Origin: Salminus brasiliensis
Lineage: Eukaryota; Chordata; Actinopteri; Characiformes; Bryconidae
Length of the DNA: 64,000 bases
NCBI RefSeq assembly: GCF_030463535.1
Contig: NC_132880.1
Coordinates: 33,777,842-33,841,841, forward strand
Direction: 5' to 3'
The notes under the pieces are model-generated. The model made no database searches, was not told the origin of the DNA, and saw nothing but the letters and a program-made list of their open reading frames with translations. Numbering within the stretch: position 1 is the first letter of the stretch; every line of letters starts with the position of its first letter. Shown piece after piece: positions 46,701 through 57,748 of the stretch. The position numbers were made by a program, and so were the translations under genes.

Positions 46701-48468
46701 GGTGGGTCTTCGGTCTGAGTTTGAAGACCGTGAGTGACTCTGCCGTTCGGACACCCAGGGGAAGCTTGTTCCACCACTTTGGTGCAGGACAGAAAAAAGT
46801 CTGGACGCTTGTCTTCCACGGATTTTGAGGTATGGCAGGTCGAGCCGAGCCGTACTTGAAGCTCGAAGGGCTCTAGTTGCGGATCGGCTTTTGACCATTG
46901 CCATCAAGTATGGAGGGGCTGGTCCGTTCTTGGCTTTGTAGGCCAGCGTCAGGGTTTTGAATCTGATGCGGAAAGCAGCTACAGGAAGCCAGTGAAGAGA
47001 ATGCAGCAGGGGAGTGACAGTCCTGCCATCTCTAAGACTACGTTCACAAAGCGGGTAAAAGTGGCCCATATCTGAACGCTTTCGTCATATGTGACACAGA
47101 CATTTTATCTGCATGGCACTAAAACAAAAGCAGTTATACAAAAACAAGTCTTTACACCTTACTGTACTTATGAGTGACACACCAACCTCTCTGTGTTTTT
47201 AGCCAATACCCATGACGGTTTCGTGAGGGGCACTTTGACCTGTGGTCATCGGTGCTTTCTTAAAACTGCGCTTTAAGGGTCATCTTTAAGCCTAGCACCT
47301 GCTCACTTTGCCGGCTTTAGCTACCTTGCTTTGGGCACGAACAAAGCCACAGTCATTATCCCTGGTTAGCGTAGCAACTGATTTTATGACACCTAGCAGA
47401 GTCTGGCAGTGATCTGGATCCTGGTGAAAGACTGTCTTAGAAAAATCGCCTGCGAGTATCAAAAACACCACATTCTCAGCATTACTTGTGGGAAGGCTTT
47501 TGCTAGTGGGCGGAGTATAATTTTATTCTGGGGCATAAATGAAAATAATCTCAAATGTAACAGTTTTAGAATTGGCTTGTTATCCTAATTTTGGTTGTGC
47601 CAGATTTTCTTTTGAAGGAGGACACAGCAGTGTTTACTGTAGGTCACCGACATGTGCCATGTAAGCAGATTCTAATTAGTCAAGTCAGAGGCTTTTATTT
47701 TATTATATATTATTTAACTACGCCAAAGCAAAATCCTTACAGATACTACAAAATCAATCACAAAGCCCACAAAGGTTTTCCATGGACATTCCAGACACTG
47801 AACTTAATAATATCTACTCCCACACAGAATTTCAAGCAACAACACTAACAGATTAAAACAGTGAACTAGTCAAGAAGTCGTTTTTGAAAAATCTAGAGAC
47901 TTCCCTTTTTTGCCCTGGCAGGGACAGTTTATGGTCTGAGGAAATACTGTGACAGTTCCCTGCAATACCCAGAAGCACTTTTACGGCATTCAGCAGAAGT
48001 CAGATTATTGCAGCAATTTTATTGCGTATACCATTTTTCAGAGACGCTCAGAAACTGGTCATATACTGCCAGTGTGACTTCTACAAATGCTAATTCAGCA
48101 CCAGGGTGCATTTAAACCCACAGGATCAAACACAAAAACGAAGACAAAAGAGAAGAGAGATATAGAGATGGAGAGGTAAAAAGATGACTAAACTAAGAGG
48201 ACGAAATGGAAGTCCAGATGGAGGTCCAGGATGGACTTTAGTTGTTTTTCTTCATTCGCCTGCTGCGATTCAGAGGGACAATGTGTGCTGAACGAACACT
48301 GATCCTGACAAACATAAACCAACACACGCACACACACAAACACACTACTGTTTAAAGTCCTGTTACCAAGTGATGGATACACATTCTCACAAAAGACAGC
48401 ACACACACACACTGCTGTCATGACAAAACCTTGCATATGCCTGAAATGGTAAGCTTCCAGGAGGGGGG

Positions 48469-48499
<31 letters not shown>

Positions 48500-51400
48500 A
48501 TGGGCCTCCTTTTTCTCAAAACCCATATACTCAAGTTTTACAAAGATTCTGACATTCAGCAATGATCTCTTATTTGGGATTTGGTCATTTTACGGAGACA
48601 ATACGATTGGTCATTATAAAAACATAGCTGTGATCAATAGACTTTTTGTTAGGACTTTTCTCAAGAACAATTACAAAATTCCAAGGGAACATGGACCACT
48701 TCTATTAATGCATTTGTTGTGAATGGGGGACTTAGAGGTTAGAGATGCAGGGTCTACCAGAACCAGAAGGTTGTCAATTCAATCCCCTGGACCAGAAACA
48801 AGAAGTAGGGGTTCTCCTCCTTCTTCAATATTTATGGCTTTAGCGAGGTACCTAATCCACAATTGCCCCCCATGGGCGCCAAGGTGGCTGCCCACCTTTC
48901 TGGGTGTGTGTGTTCATTGTCCCTAGTCACTAATGTGAGCGTGTGTGTCCACTGCCACAGGTGGGTTAAATATGGAGACTAAATGCCATTGTACTGCAAT
49001 CCAATGGCTGTACAGTGTGTTCAAGTCTAATGAAATTTCCACACAAATGTTTCTAACACCTAATCATATGAAGCATAAACAAACATTAAAAATGCAACAC
49101 AAATAAAACAGGGAGGAAAAAAAATGTGTATATATATTAATTATAATCTCACTTGGACACATGGCTAGGCATTTTCTCTTTGGTGCATCACTAACAATAT
49201 GATCCAAGCTTTACAAACTCACACTCACAGGATCAAACCACAAGCAAGCACACACACCTGCTTGTAATACGCATTAACCCATATCCCTTCAGGCTCAACA
49301 GGCTCGGCGCATGCACAGCCATGAGAGTTAATAATCCTAGCGACCTCGCGGGCTACACCGGAGGGAGAGTGGAGGAGTCATGAACTGAAGACCTAGTTTC
49401 TGTCACTGAGCAGAGGGATCCTCACACTTCAATATTCTGCCCATGGTCGGCTTTGCTTGCTTTTCCATGTGCCAAAGGGATTCTCCAGTCTAGAAATAAC
49501 CAGAGGACAGAGAACGACCCAGAACACCTCCAGCATGCATCCTGTCTAGCAGATGGACTTCATCGTTTATTCAGCAGAAAAAAAAACCTCTCAGATAAGG
49601 AAGCGCCTGAATTATGTAAACATATGCTGGCTATTTATCGTCATGCATGCGCCTAAGAGGAGGACAGCGTATGTATTTGTCCTGCAGCCAGAGCTAAGCC
49701 TGTGATCAGACTGTGCTCTCCATGACGCTAATCTCCAAAGCTGCTATGACACCTGGACACCACCACCGGTCATATCTCGGTTATGACATCTCATCAGCAG
49801 TGGCAACCAGCCTGAGCTATGGCCTTGCTCATTGTGCTCGCTCACTGTATTCTTGACAAGTGAATCATGAATAACAGATCTTTCTGCACTTATTTGGAGG
49901 TGTATTTATTGTTTTGGGGTGTATTCATACTTGTAGTTCATTTACCTTGATTCTGACCAAGCAAGAAAGACACATTGTTACAGTTTAGTCCTGGTTTGCT
50001 TTGCGTTTCGTCTCCGAACGACATGTGTAAGCAGTACACTGTAACTTTTCTGTGGCTGCATCCCAACGCTGTAGTGTGGAATGGCACCGCTAAACTAAAG
50101 CATCAGACAGAAGAAGTCAAAGCGTAGAAGCATGGGCTCACCAGAGCTCTGTGGTTGGCACTAGAGTTTGTTTACCTGAGCAGGTGGGCCTAGGCTCGCT
50201 AATTTAGTGCACACCAGAGGTCGAAAGGCAACGTTCACACTTACTCTAACGAACTGCACGAACAGAGCAGTCATACAGCGATCACTTTAATCGAACCAAA
50301 GCTGACAAGAATAAACACACCGTCAATAAAACCTATGCATTTAAATATACCTGCTTATTCGGCCTAGTTGCAGTTCAACTCCACTCATTAAAGCTGAAGC
50401 TGAAGGAGTGATTCACCCTGGACTGATTTCTGAACAAGAAACAACGCAACCACATGCACCACATATGTCCCAGTTGTGCCACCAAAAATGGTTCTGACCC
50501 ATCGAGGCATGGACTTCACAAGACATAGCCAACATGAACTTAGTTCAGTAGCTGCACCAGTAATTCATTTGTGGGATCAGACCAGGCGGGCTAGCCTTCC
50601 CTTACCACAAGCATCAACGAGCCTTGGGTGACCATGACACCAGTTCAAAAGGTTTCCTTCCTTGGAGCACTTACGGTAGGTGCTGACCACTGCGTATCGG
50701 GATCACCCCACAAGACCGGCTTTGCCTTCACAATTTGGCTCTTATCAAAGTCTCTTAAGCCCCTTTTTCAGACATGCACGGTAATGTATGTGTGAACCAC
50801 CAGCCGCCTCGTACAAAGACAAAACTATTGGGACACCTGCTCATTTGTTGTTTTCTTCTACAAATCGAAGGTTAAAAAATAGAGCTCATCCTGTATTTGT
50901 TGGAGTAACTGTCTCTACTGTCCAGGGAAGGTTTTCTACTAGATTCTGGACCACTGCTGTGAAGATCTGATTTGCATTCAGCGACAAGAGCAGTACTGGA
51001 TGGAGCACCATCATTCCAGAGAACACAGATCCACTATATACCCCTCTAGCCCATGCCTGGCATTAGGCATGGTGCCAATAGACTCATGATAATCTGCTCA
51101 AGAGAGTACTTTTCTATTGGCAATACTTCTCTACAGAGACTAGACCCGCCGTTTGTGAGCATTTGCACATCTGGTACATAAATTGTAATGCGGTAAAGGA
51201 CGTGTTCTGCATCACAAATAAAACAAGCTTTAGAGAATGAATATCTGTGTATCTGTAACTGCACATGTACTGCTCATAGAGGAAAAACAGAGAGGGGCTC
51301 AGCAGGACGGTCCACTCCCCATTCTCATCCTCATTACATCCTCTGTTCACTCCTCAGCCTGCCGGGTGATATCTCCATGACAACCCTGGAACAAGAGAAT

Positions 51401-51501
51401 GCAAATGAGCATCCGTGCTGAGGTGTTCTGGCAGGAAAGGTCAGCTGCAAAACCACTTCCTTTATTCACCATGTCTGTTTCACTTCCTTTTTTTTTGCTT
51501 T

Positions 51502-51551
<50 letters not shown>

Positions 51552-51910
51552 CTGAGAATTAAGGAAACACAGAAGAGCAAAAGATCCTCAGCAGCACTTT
51601 TAAAAAGAAAAAGCTGAGACAGGAAATGCTGAGATAAGACAACTTCCCAAAAAACTTTACAATACAGTCGCATGCAGTTTGGGCACTCCAAGCGATCAGA
51701 GTCTCAGACCTTAATATCAAAGCTTTATCAATGCGTCAAGCTCTTAATAAATGAATAAATAAATCTTATAAATGAGTCAAACACCTCAAATCTTGTCTCA
51801 ACAATCAACCGCCATGGGCTTCATGAGAGCAGCTGGCTAGCGATATTGGGGGAAATAAATAAGTGAATAAATAAATAAAAAATATATATATTTTGTATAT
51901 AGATTTGGAA

Positions 51911-51942
<32 letters not shown>

Positions 51943-53446
51943 AAAAGAAAAACTTCAAAGAACAACTTAAAGCACAAATCAAAATGCTTACACTTGCAGC
52001 AGCTCCTAGCATGTTTCAGCCCAGTCAAGCACACACCACGCCCACCAGACTCAGGGAATTAATTTTATTCTTATATTTTAGTTTAGTATTTTATATTCAA
52101 GTATTTGAATATATCGAAATACTTTCAAACAATATTCCTGAAAGTTCTTTGGCAGCTCCGACACATATGTTTGTGTATTTATTTGTTTTTAATCTTTGTT
52201 GAATGTACTCCTACGGTACTGCCAATGAACTCACCCATTCGTAGCTCCCCCTAGCACTAGCCATGCTCCTGACACTAGGAGGGTAAGGGCTCAACATACC
52301 TCATCCGATACTTGCGGAGCCAGCCAGCACTTCTCCCCGAACTGCCATTGATGAGGCACTGGCAGGCAGCCGACGCGCTCTGAGGAAAGCACCCCTTTAC
52401 CAACAAATGCCTGTACTGGCCAACATTGCTCACGAGTGATACTTTTTACCGGTCACCAGCACACGTCGGTTCCTTGCTTCTCTCAATAGTCTGCTTAATT
52501 CAGTTGGGAGGCTTCCCCCTCACATGCTCGCTCTGTGGCACAGTAAGCCAATATTTATGCACATATAAACCGCCAGTCAAGTTTAGAACGCCATATTCGT
52601 TGGTTTAACTGTTCGACTAAGCAACGCTACAGACTGCTGCTACCCGAACTACAGACATTTTTTGACTCGACTGCTACAATCTGTTGTTCAAGCCCCTCAC
52701 TGTTTCTCAGGCCTGGGAGACAACCATCTCGCACCTCCAGGCCTCTTGCTGTTGTGGGCTTGCACAATATTTATGAGCATTTTAGGACAGGACACTGTCT
52801 TTATCGTGTCACACAGTCCTGAAAAATAACACTATATCTCTTATACAAAAGAACTGGTCTAAAAAAAGTGTGCTGTACAAACAGGAAGAAATGAATGGCA
52901 TCTCACAGCATAACACCTCGCAGCATGAGTTGCTAATCAGGTCTAACAGTGGAGTGATGCTATATAGTAACATCGCCAGGAGGGAAATGCAAAGACTTGA
53001 TACTACTGCAAAGCTTACTTCACAGAAAACTCAGAAGAGAGACGTCTTTCGGCTGCAAACGAACAGGCCTAGCTAGACTGAATCAGAGGTTTTGTAGATT
53101 GGGTCATTCAACTGGATTTGGCACCACCAACCGCCACCCAAATGGAAACGGAGGCTTTGCACTCAACATCCATCATCGAGAGCTTCTTCTTTTATGCCTA
53201 TGCAGAAATTCAAAGTCTGAGTTTTGCACATAAATGACTAATTAACCTTCCCTGACCGCACTGTGTAATGCACTTCTCTTTGCTTTAATCCTGAACAGAA
53301 CCACGTCCCAAGGTAATGGCACTAGAACACATGGAGCCTCAACAAAAGGCATTTATTTTGCAAATACGTGGCATCAATCCAGCATTTTCTTTCATGTTTA
53401 TGCGCTTTGCTTTCAGGGCCTGAATCCAATTCTGGAAGGCCTGCCA

Positions 53447-53487
<41 letters not shown>

Positions 53488-53836
53488 CACTGCACAACTT
53501 TATTTATGATCATGGTTTTGGTACTAACACAGTTTTAGCATCACATACTGAAAGTGTTTTCCTTAAGCTCTCATTTCTTTCTAACCCCCAGAATTATACT
53601 CCAAAACAATAAAACAAACATGGGAACTGTTTACTGCTCATATTCAGATTCTAACTGTAAACACATAGTCCTGGATTGGGTATTTCACACTTCCCCTAGG
53701 AGTTTTGCTAAACAACTTGGAATCATACAATACACTCCTTCAACCTGCTGCTGCTGAACCAAACAGAACACGACCCCAAGACACACGTCTCACATTGGCA
53801 GATTGGTTCCACCATTTGAACTGACCAAAAACTGTG

Positions 53837-53915
<79 letters not shown>

Positions 53916-54927
53916 AACACCTTTGGGTGAGGTCGTGGATGGGATGACGGAATCAGTGAGAGACTGCAGAGAAAGTTGGAGGTAAGGAGATTTAGATGTA
54001 ATCTATTAAGTTCTAAACTGTTCAGTAATTATTAGACTAGAGCTGTCAAATTAATGCAATGTGATTTTGATTAATTAAGCACAGAAAAAAAGAATGCCTT
54101 AAAATATTAATACTAATTAATCGCCTTCCTTGGTGCATCAGTTACAGTTCCGGTCACTATAACATGATGGAGGCCAAAAAAAGGTACATTTACCTTATAT
54201 ATATATATATATATATAGCCAAGCTAGCACGGTGCCAGATGCTAAAGCTAGCAGCCAACCTCATCAAGCTACACTGGATCAAGCTAAGCAAGTCTACCTG
54301 TGACCGACTTACAAACCCGATGGCAAAATGGACAGCCATGGACTGCAGACCAGTGCTAGCTGAGGTTTTATAGACCGCTCATAAGCTGCCGTCAAGGTGC
54401 ACAACAATGTGTAAAAATGCCTGGTATGTATAAATCTTATGTTTTGCCATTAATTAAGTTATTCATTTATTGATTTGCTCATCTGCTAAAATTCATGTGA
54501 ACTGTAAATGTTTAACACTTCTGTAGTGATGAATGTGATTAATTTAAAGTAATAAATCACAGAGCCTGTAATGAATTAGAATATTATTTTTTGATCACTT
54601 GCCAGCCCTAGTTTAGACGCGTTTAGTTTTGTGACATGATGATCACACTGAAAGTCGATCAGCGACTGGTTTGAGCCCCAATGATCGGTACACCTCTAAT
54701 ATCCCCATTATTACCTCACCTTAATCCCACTAGGAGCTCAACACTGAATTCTGACGTCACTGCAGAAGTTTAGGTGCCCGAAACTTGTCAAGACTCGGCA
54801 TGGCATTACCCAACTGCTCTCCCAACTACAGCCGGTTGCTTATCTGTGCTGGTACTTGGCACTCGCTCCTAAAGGCCTGCGGTCATTGTACACATGGCCC
54901 AAGGACTATTAATGACATGAGCAGTGT

Positions 54928-54977
<50 letters not shown>

Positions 54978-57612
54978 GGCCCCAAGAAAGCACAGGGCCT
55001 GCCATGCCTCCAGGCCAACAGAGGACTTTACTCAGCCTGGCCGGACAGAGAGCTGAGTAAGCAGATTGACAGGTCAATGACAGTCCTGCAGAGTTATAGC
55101 TGAAACTAGCTGGCTGAAATACTGCGAGTGTAAACCGACAGAGATCAGTTTAGTCAACAGCATGTAGTAAAAGTGCATTGTTCTAGACAGCTGTCAGTTC
55201 CACTTTTATCTTCCTTCCCCTCGAGTGTACTTTCTGAAAACACAAAACACAAGTAAAGCATCACAACACCACAACTCCTCTATACACGAACAGGATGTGG
55301 GTTGTCAAAAGGCAGAGGAAGCACAGTGCAACGCACCCCGCCACTGTTTCTACACTATGTCAAAGTTTCTAGACATTTGCTGGTCTGGCACTTCCTCTAA
55401 AATCGAGGGTTATCAGGGTGCCACAAAATGGATTTATTGAGCATTTTATAGTTTTCCTTTGAGGAGTAAATATTAAAATATGAGACTTTGGTCGGGACAA
55501 CAACTGCCCAGATGCAGTTTTACACATCCATGAAAACCTATGATTTGGTCCTAGAATCAACACAACAAACGAGCTGCCTTTTTTGGTGGGCTCATGAATG
55601 ATCTCATGGTCTCTACTATGCAGGCTCTGGTTACAACATGGTGGTCAATTCCGGCTAGATTTGTATTGAACGGAAGGAATTGAAACCACAGCGTCCATAT
55701 TTTGCACAGTTATTGGGTGAAACCGATCGGCTAGGATGACCCTTTAGCACGGATACCCATTCGTTTCCTCGCCCGGTTCATGTAGCAAGCCATTTCCCCA
55801 CATCCTGGAGAAAGATTATCTCTGAAAACTAAACAGAAGAATCAGAAACAGCACATTTTCCCAAAGTAGCTGTTGTATTTCAGTGTGTATTAAAAGCTTA
55901 AGCTTAAGCTAGTTGGCTGGGTGTATGTAAATATGACTAGTCAAAACTGTTATGTAACAGTTTTGGGGTTTTGGCAGTGGCCTGTTTAACAGCCCTGTTT
56001 TTGGACGTGCTGGATTTTGTAAAAATTGGTTCATGGTATGTCACTTCCTTGTACAGATCTTTAAATACTCAATAAACCACCATAAACAGTTCCTCCCACC
56101 CGTCACCATGTGCTGCTGAAGCAGCCTAAACCCCTCAGGGAGATGTTCAAACACTGCTGTGAGGATTTGGCTGCATTTAGTCACAAGAGCATTAGTCAGG
56201 TCAGGTACTGATGTTGGAGGATTAGTTCTGGAGCCCCACTCCAACTTATCCCAAAGGTACTATTTGAAGCTCCATCACTCCAGAGAACACAGCTCCACTT
56301 TGGCTTTCTATCATCTCTCTGATGACACTTGGCTTGACTTGAGCATGGTGACCTTAGGCTCATATACAGCGAGTCCAAAGCTCGCTGTTCTACTGGCAGT
56401 GCTTTTCTATGGCGATTACACAAACTGCGTGCGTGGGCACTTGAACACCTGCGTCAGCAACGGGTGTACCTTAAAGTAGCTGAATTCACTCATCAGAAGG
56501 AGAGTCAGGATCTCTTCGGTCACAGAGTGGACCTGAAGCTCTATTATGGGAAATGCATCACAGTAAATCTCTTAGCTTAACTTGGGCACGGTGAAACAAG
56601 GCCTACAATTAGCTGTGCTGCACTGATTCACTGCCTGAGGGATTGCTTCCTTGGCTTGTTGGTAGGGCTGTATGGGGATCACCAAAATCATATTGGCAAA
56701 ATCAAGTCTCGGCATCAGAACCACTTGACCAATATTTCAAATGGATGTTTGGTGACGTATCCAGAAGAGCTGAACGCTGGGCTACTTCCACTAAATGATC
56801 AAAGTTACATTTAATCATCCATCCATCCATCTGTTTGTTCGTCTTCTTACCTACCTCGTCCTGGTAAGGGCTGCGGTTTGTCCAAATCATTAGGTGCAAG
56901 GCAGGAATACCCCCTGAACAGCGCACCAGTCAATCACAGGACACCACACAGCCATTTACTCCCAATAGGGAGTGTCCCCTAGAGATAATTCAGCATGGCC
57001 AATTCATCTACTGTGTGTGTGTGTGTGTGTGTGTTTCTGGGAGGTGTAAGGAAACTGGAAAACCCAAAAGAAACGCAGACGCAGGAAGACCACACCAATC
57101 TCCTTACACACAGTGACTGGCACAAGGCTCAGGCTGTGCGACTACCTGCGGCTCCTCCATGCTGGCCTCTGCTTCATCCACTGCACATGAACAATCTTAG
57201 ATACGACGACATCCCCAATAATAGGTTCTGCTAGAAATGTTGAATAAAGTCAGATCATTCAGCTGGATGGTGTTTGTGTGTCTAATTAATCTCCAAACTG
57301 AACATATTATTATCTCATATAATATCGTGATGCTAGACTCCTGCCACATCACCCACCCTTACCTTCAACACCTCGGACTAGTTGATCATGTAACTTACCT
57401 AGGAAGGCCTAGCTTTCATTTAATCGGCTGAAAATGCACAGACACAGGAGTGAGAAAGCAAAAACCTCGTATTTGTCTCCTCGGCTTGTAGAAACCTGCT
57501 CTCACTCACCTTTGGCTCGGCAGTCGGCACAGAACTTGTTCTCCTCCAGGGCGAGCAGGGAGGTGAGGACAGCCTGATAGCGGTCAACATCTTTCACAGA
57601 TTTGCCTGTCAT
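36191..57612 (-). CDS. smap2: smap2, small ArfGAP 2 (complete, 10 coding exons)
   Basis: GTPase-activating protein for Arf GTPases. In mammals SMAP2 acts on Arf1 and binds clathrin at early endosomes and the trans-Golgi. The ten exons listed below join in phase (1,257 nt with stop) to 418 residues; human SMAP2 has about 429. The ArfGAP zinc finger is Cys28-x2-Cys31-x16-Cys48-x2-Cys51, with the catalytic arginine at Arg56 in [18 protein letters not shown] (116-127) ends the ArfGAP fold. A clathrin-box-like LLGLD is at 176-180 and LDLFSSL at 199-205. The C-terminal third (about 278-418) is rich in Met, Gly and Gln, as in the family. The start [16 protein letters not shown] is diagnostic of SMAP2 rather than SMAP1. 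Intron 1 is about 14 kb. Intron 6 holds a Tc1 element, and intron 8 ends in a TG repeat. The gene is head-to-head with col9a2. Confidence 0.97.
36317..37333 (-). other. smap2 intron 9
   Basis: Holds a SINE-like remnant near 36790-36920 with a decayed B-box (ACTTGATTCCAGGC). The remainder has no recognised feature. Confidence 0.8.
37334..37632 (-). CDS. smap2: smap2 coding exon 9
   Basis: Completes Ala278 and encodes residues 279-377 of the Met/Gly/Gln-rich tail, including [12 protein letters not shown] and [11 protein letters not shown] as in mammalian SMAP2. It is 299 nt, so skipping would shift the frame. The 3' splice site GTCTGCAG has almost no pyrimidine tract of its own and follows an 84-bp TG repeat. 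The donor is GTAGGA. Confidence 0.96.
37641..37725. repeat. (CA)n on plus, (TG)n on the smap2 sense strand, 84 bp
   Basis: Forty-two uninterrupted dinucleotides end 8 nt before the smap2 exon 9 acceptor. It fills the place of the polypyrimidine tract and contains no AG. Confidence 0.97.
37726..38558 (-). other. smap2 intron 8, distal part
   Basis: No gene. A branch-point-like GCTAAG and a CTTCATTTTG pyrimidine stretch lie just upstream of the TG repeat on the sense strand. The block at 38000-38270 is GC-balanced and may be an old repeat. Confidence 0.6.
38559..38742 (-). CDS. smap2: smap2 coding exon 8
   Basis: Encodes residues 217-277 and one base of Ala278. [13 protein letters not shown] and SKDSILSLY closely match mammalian SMAP2. 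The acceptor is CTATAG, the donor GTAAGA, ending in phase 1. Confidence 0.96.
38885..38994 (-). CDS. smap2: smap2 coding exon 7
   Basis: Completes Asp180 and encodes residues 181-216 ([16 protein letters not shown] to NSAKST). LDLFSSLP resembles a second clathrin or adaptor motif. The acceptor TTTTTTGTAG is preceded by a short pyrimidine run; the donor is GTAAGG. Confidence 0.94.
39096..40485 (-). mobile_element. Tc1/mariner element in smap2 intron 6, decayed transposase
   Basis: Inverted ends near 39128-39164 and 40429-40470 share ACCTTCT, CATGTTTTATT and TTATTCTACA. Between them the minus strand carries Tc1 transposase debris. Near 40181 it has [15 protein letters not shown]. The catalytic C-terminal region at 39475-39537 reads [19 protein letters not shown], where the Glu of NPIE is the last catalytic acid. 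Several stops and frameshifts inactivate it. It lies in the same orientation as smap2. Confidence 0.9.
40486..40861 (-). other. smap2 intron 6, remaining sequence
   Basis: AT-rich intronic sequence with no recognised feature. Confidence 0.6.
40862..40937 (-). CDS. smap2: smap2 coding exon 6
   Basis: Encodes residues 155-179 ([16 protein letters not shown] to NDLLGL) and the first base of Asp180. It carries most of the clathrin-box-like LLGLD. The acceptor is TTGTAG, the donor GTAATG. Confidence 0.93.
41029..41088 (-). CDS. smap2: smap2 coding exon 5
   Basis: Encodes residues 135-154 ([20 protein letters not shown]), matching the family's EPVVFEKVK segment. It is a 60-nt in-frame exon, so skipping it would keep the frame. 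The donor is GTTAGT. Confidence 0.93.
41183..41261 (-). CDS. smap2: smap2 coding exon 4
   Basis: Encodes residues 109-134 ([18 protein letters not shown] to DIQAFR), the last helix of the ArfGAP domain. The acceptor AATAG was chosen over a nearby CTGCAG because it preserves the frame and the family sequence. The donor is GTGAGT. Confidence 0.95.
41262..41884 (-). other. smap2 intron 3
   Basis: AT-rich intron with a short CA tract near 41555. No feature is seen. Confidence 0.7.
41885..41970 (-). CDS. smap2: smap2 coding exon 3
   Basis: Encodes residues 80-107 ([19 protein letters not shown] to RPETD) and two bases of Gln108. The acceptor is TGTAG, the donor GTATCC. Human has CMQEM here, so Met to Val is a mild change. 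Confidence 0.95.
41971..43257 (-). other. smap2 intron 2
   Basis: Contains the SINE at 42657-42880. Overlapping ORFs on both strands at 42500-43260 have no domain. Confidence 0.7.
42657..42880 (-). mobile_element. SINE with LINE-like 3' tail
   Basis: The minus strand ends with CTCTGGATAAGAGCGCCAGC, CAAATGCCATAAATGTAAATG, the tail shared with the LINE at 46505-47070. The 5' part has a B-box-like GGGGTTCCCGG. This is the arrangement of a tRNA-derived SINE that borrowed a partner LINE's 3' end. Confidence 0.65.
43258..43391 (-). CDS. smap2: smap2 coding exon 2
   Basis: Completes Gly35 and encodes residues 36-79 ([18 protein letters not shown] to WTQEQIQ). It holds Cys48, Cys51 and the catalytic Arg56, and [13 protein letters not shown] is the invariant ArfGAP strand. 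The acceptor is ATCAG, the donor GTACTC, ending in phase 0. Confidence 0.97.
44082..44095 (+). promoter_or_regulatory. CTCF-like motif
   Basis: CCATTAGGTGGCAG matches the CTCF core with one mismatch (T at position 4). It lies in smap2 intron 1. Confidence 0.4.
44800..44890 (+). mobile_element. LINE 3' tail, RTE-like (Rex3 type)
   Basis: GGGATTAATAAGGGTTTCTA runs into TCTATCTATCCATC tetranucleotides, as at the 3' ends of fish RTE-type LINEs. Only the tail remains. Confidence 0.4.
46505..47070 (-). mobile_element. L2-like LINE 3' end
   Basis: The minus frame has [18 protein letters not shown] and [15 protein letters not shown], typical of the region after the reverse transcriptase in L2-like elements. 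After a frame change come [12 protein letters not shown] and [22 protein letters not shown] remnants. The 3' tail GTAAGTCGCTCTGGATTAGA, then GCGTCTGCTAAATGCCGTAA, ends with short ATG-type repeats. It is 5'-truncated and frameshifted. Confidence 0.85.
47071..48465 (-). other. smap2 intron 1 segment without named features
   Basis: No gene, RNA or repeat family recognised. Confidence 0.5.
48466..48497. repeat. poly(A) tract
   Basis: About 31 A residues after GGGGGG; a possible retroposon tail or slippage tract. Confidence 0.9.
48723..49015 (+). mobile_element. SINE, diverged copy
   Basis: GGCTGCCCACCTTTCTGGGT and GTGTGTGTTCATTG, then CACAGGTGGGTTAAATATGG, follow the order of the 11826 copy. 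The head (TTAGAGGTTAGAGATGCAGG, GGTTGTCAATTCAATCCCC) retains decayed A and B boxes. Confidence 0.8.
49260..49850. promoter_or_regulatory. candidate intronic regulatory block
   Basis: A unique, GC-balanced block inside smap2 intron 1 with no repeats or exon-like frame, contrasting with the surrounding repeats. It could be an enhancer of smap2 or col9a2. Untested. Confidence 0.2.
50813..51215. mobile_element. MITE-like family A, inverted copy
   Basis: Starts ACTATTGGGACACCTGCTCA, the inverted end of the 58600-59012 copy, and continues through GGATGGAGCACCATCATTCC and TTCTCTACAGAGACTAGACC. This longer form joins the pieces seen separately at 15241 and 16890. Confidence 0.8.
51508..51550. repeat. 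(CT)n(CA)n microsatellite
   Basis: CT tract followed by CA repeat. Confidence 0.9.
51870..51945. repeat. AT-rich (TA)n tract
   Basis: AAATAAATA and TATATATA runs separated by an A9 stretch. Confidence 0.9.
53448..53484. repeat. (GT)n microsatellite
   Basis: Pure GT tract of about 18 units. Confidence 0.95.
53838..53911. repeat. (TA)n microsatellite, about 74 bp
   Basis: Pure TA repeat, able to form a cruciform. Confidence 0.95.
54198..54219. repeat. (TA)n microsatellite
   Basis: About 11 TA units. Confidence 0.9.
54930..54975. repeat. (CA)n microsatellite
   Basis: About 23 CA units. Confidence 0.95.
56130..56510. mobile_element. MITE-like family A copy
   Basis: Includes ACACTGCTGTGAGGATTTGG, CTCCATCACTCCAGAGAACA and CTGTTCTACTGGCAGTGCTT in the order seen at 50813-51215. 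No protein is encoded. Confidence 0.8.
56820..57110. mobile_element. interspersed repeat of common fish type
   Basis: Phrases such as GAACAGCGCACCAGTCAATC, AATTCAGCATGGCCAATTCA and GGAGGTGTAAGGAAACTGG (the usual GGGAGGAAACCGGAG region) match a widespread teleost repeat. A (GT)n tract at 57013-57035 interrupts it. The family name is uncertain. Confidence 0.6.
57510..57612 (-). CDS. smap2: smap2 coding exon 1
   Basis: Encodes residues 1-34 and the first base of Gly35 ([15 protein letters not shown] to CRAK). It contains the first zinc-ligand pair (Cys28, Cys31). The ATG context is GGAGAATGA, with a purine at -3. It ends in a strong GTGAGT donor at phase 1. Confidence 0.96.
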
Positions 57613-57709
57613 TCTCCAGCCAGCTGGGTTAACCTCTGCTCTCCTTCAATCCTACGAACAGTCGCCTGTCTGTGGTATCAAATGTCAGAGCAGCTCTTCT
57701 TGAGTGTGA

Positions 57710-57748
<39 letters not shown>

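Larger units (their letters stand above)
43392..57509 (-). other. smap2 intron 1 (about 14 kb)
   Basis: A large first intron rich in mobile elements and microsatellites, listed separately. No other gene is recognised on either strand. The 151-residue minus frame at 43630-44085 and the 117-residue one at 45479-45832 have no domain and are probably chance. Confidence 0.85.

Noticed and set aside
36191..57612. Assignment as SMAP1
   Set aside because: The N-terminus [15 protein letters not shown], the SVPENL and SKDSILSLY segments and the C-terminal WK fit SMAP2, and the col9a2-type neighbour agrees.
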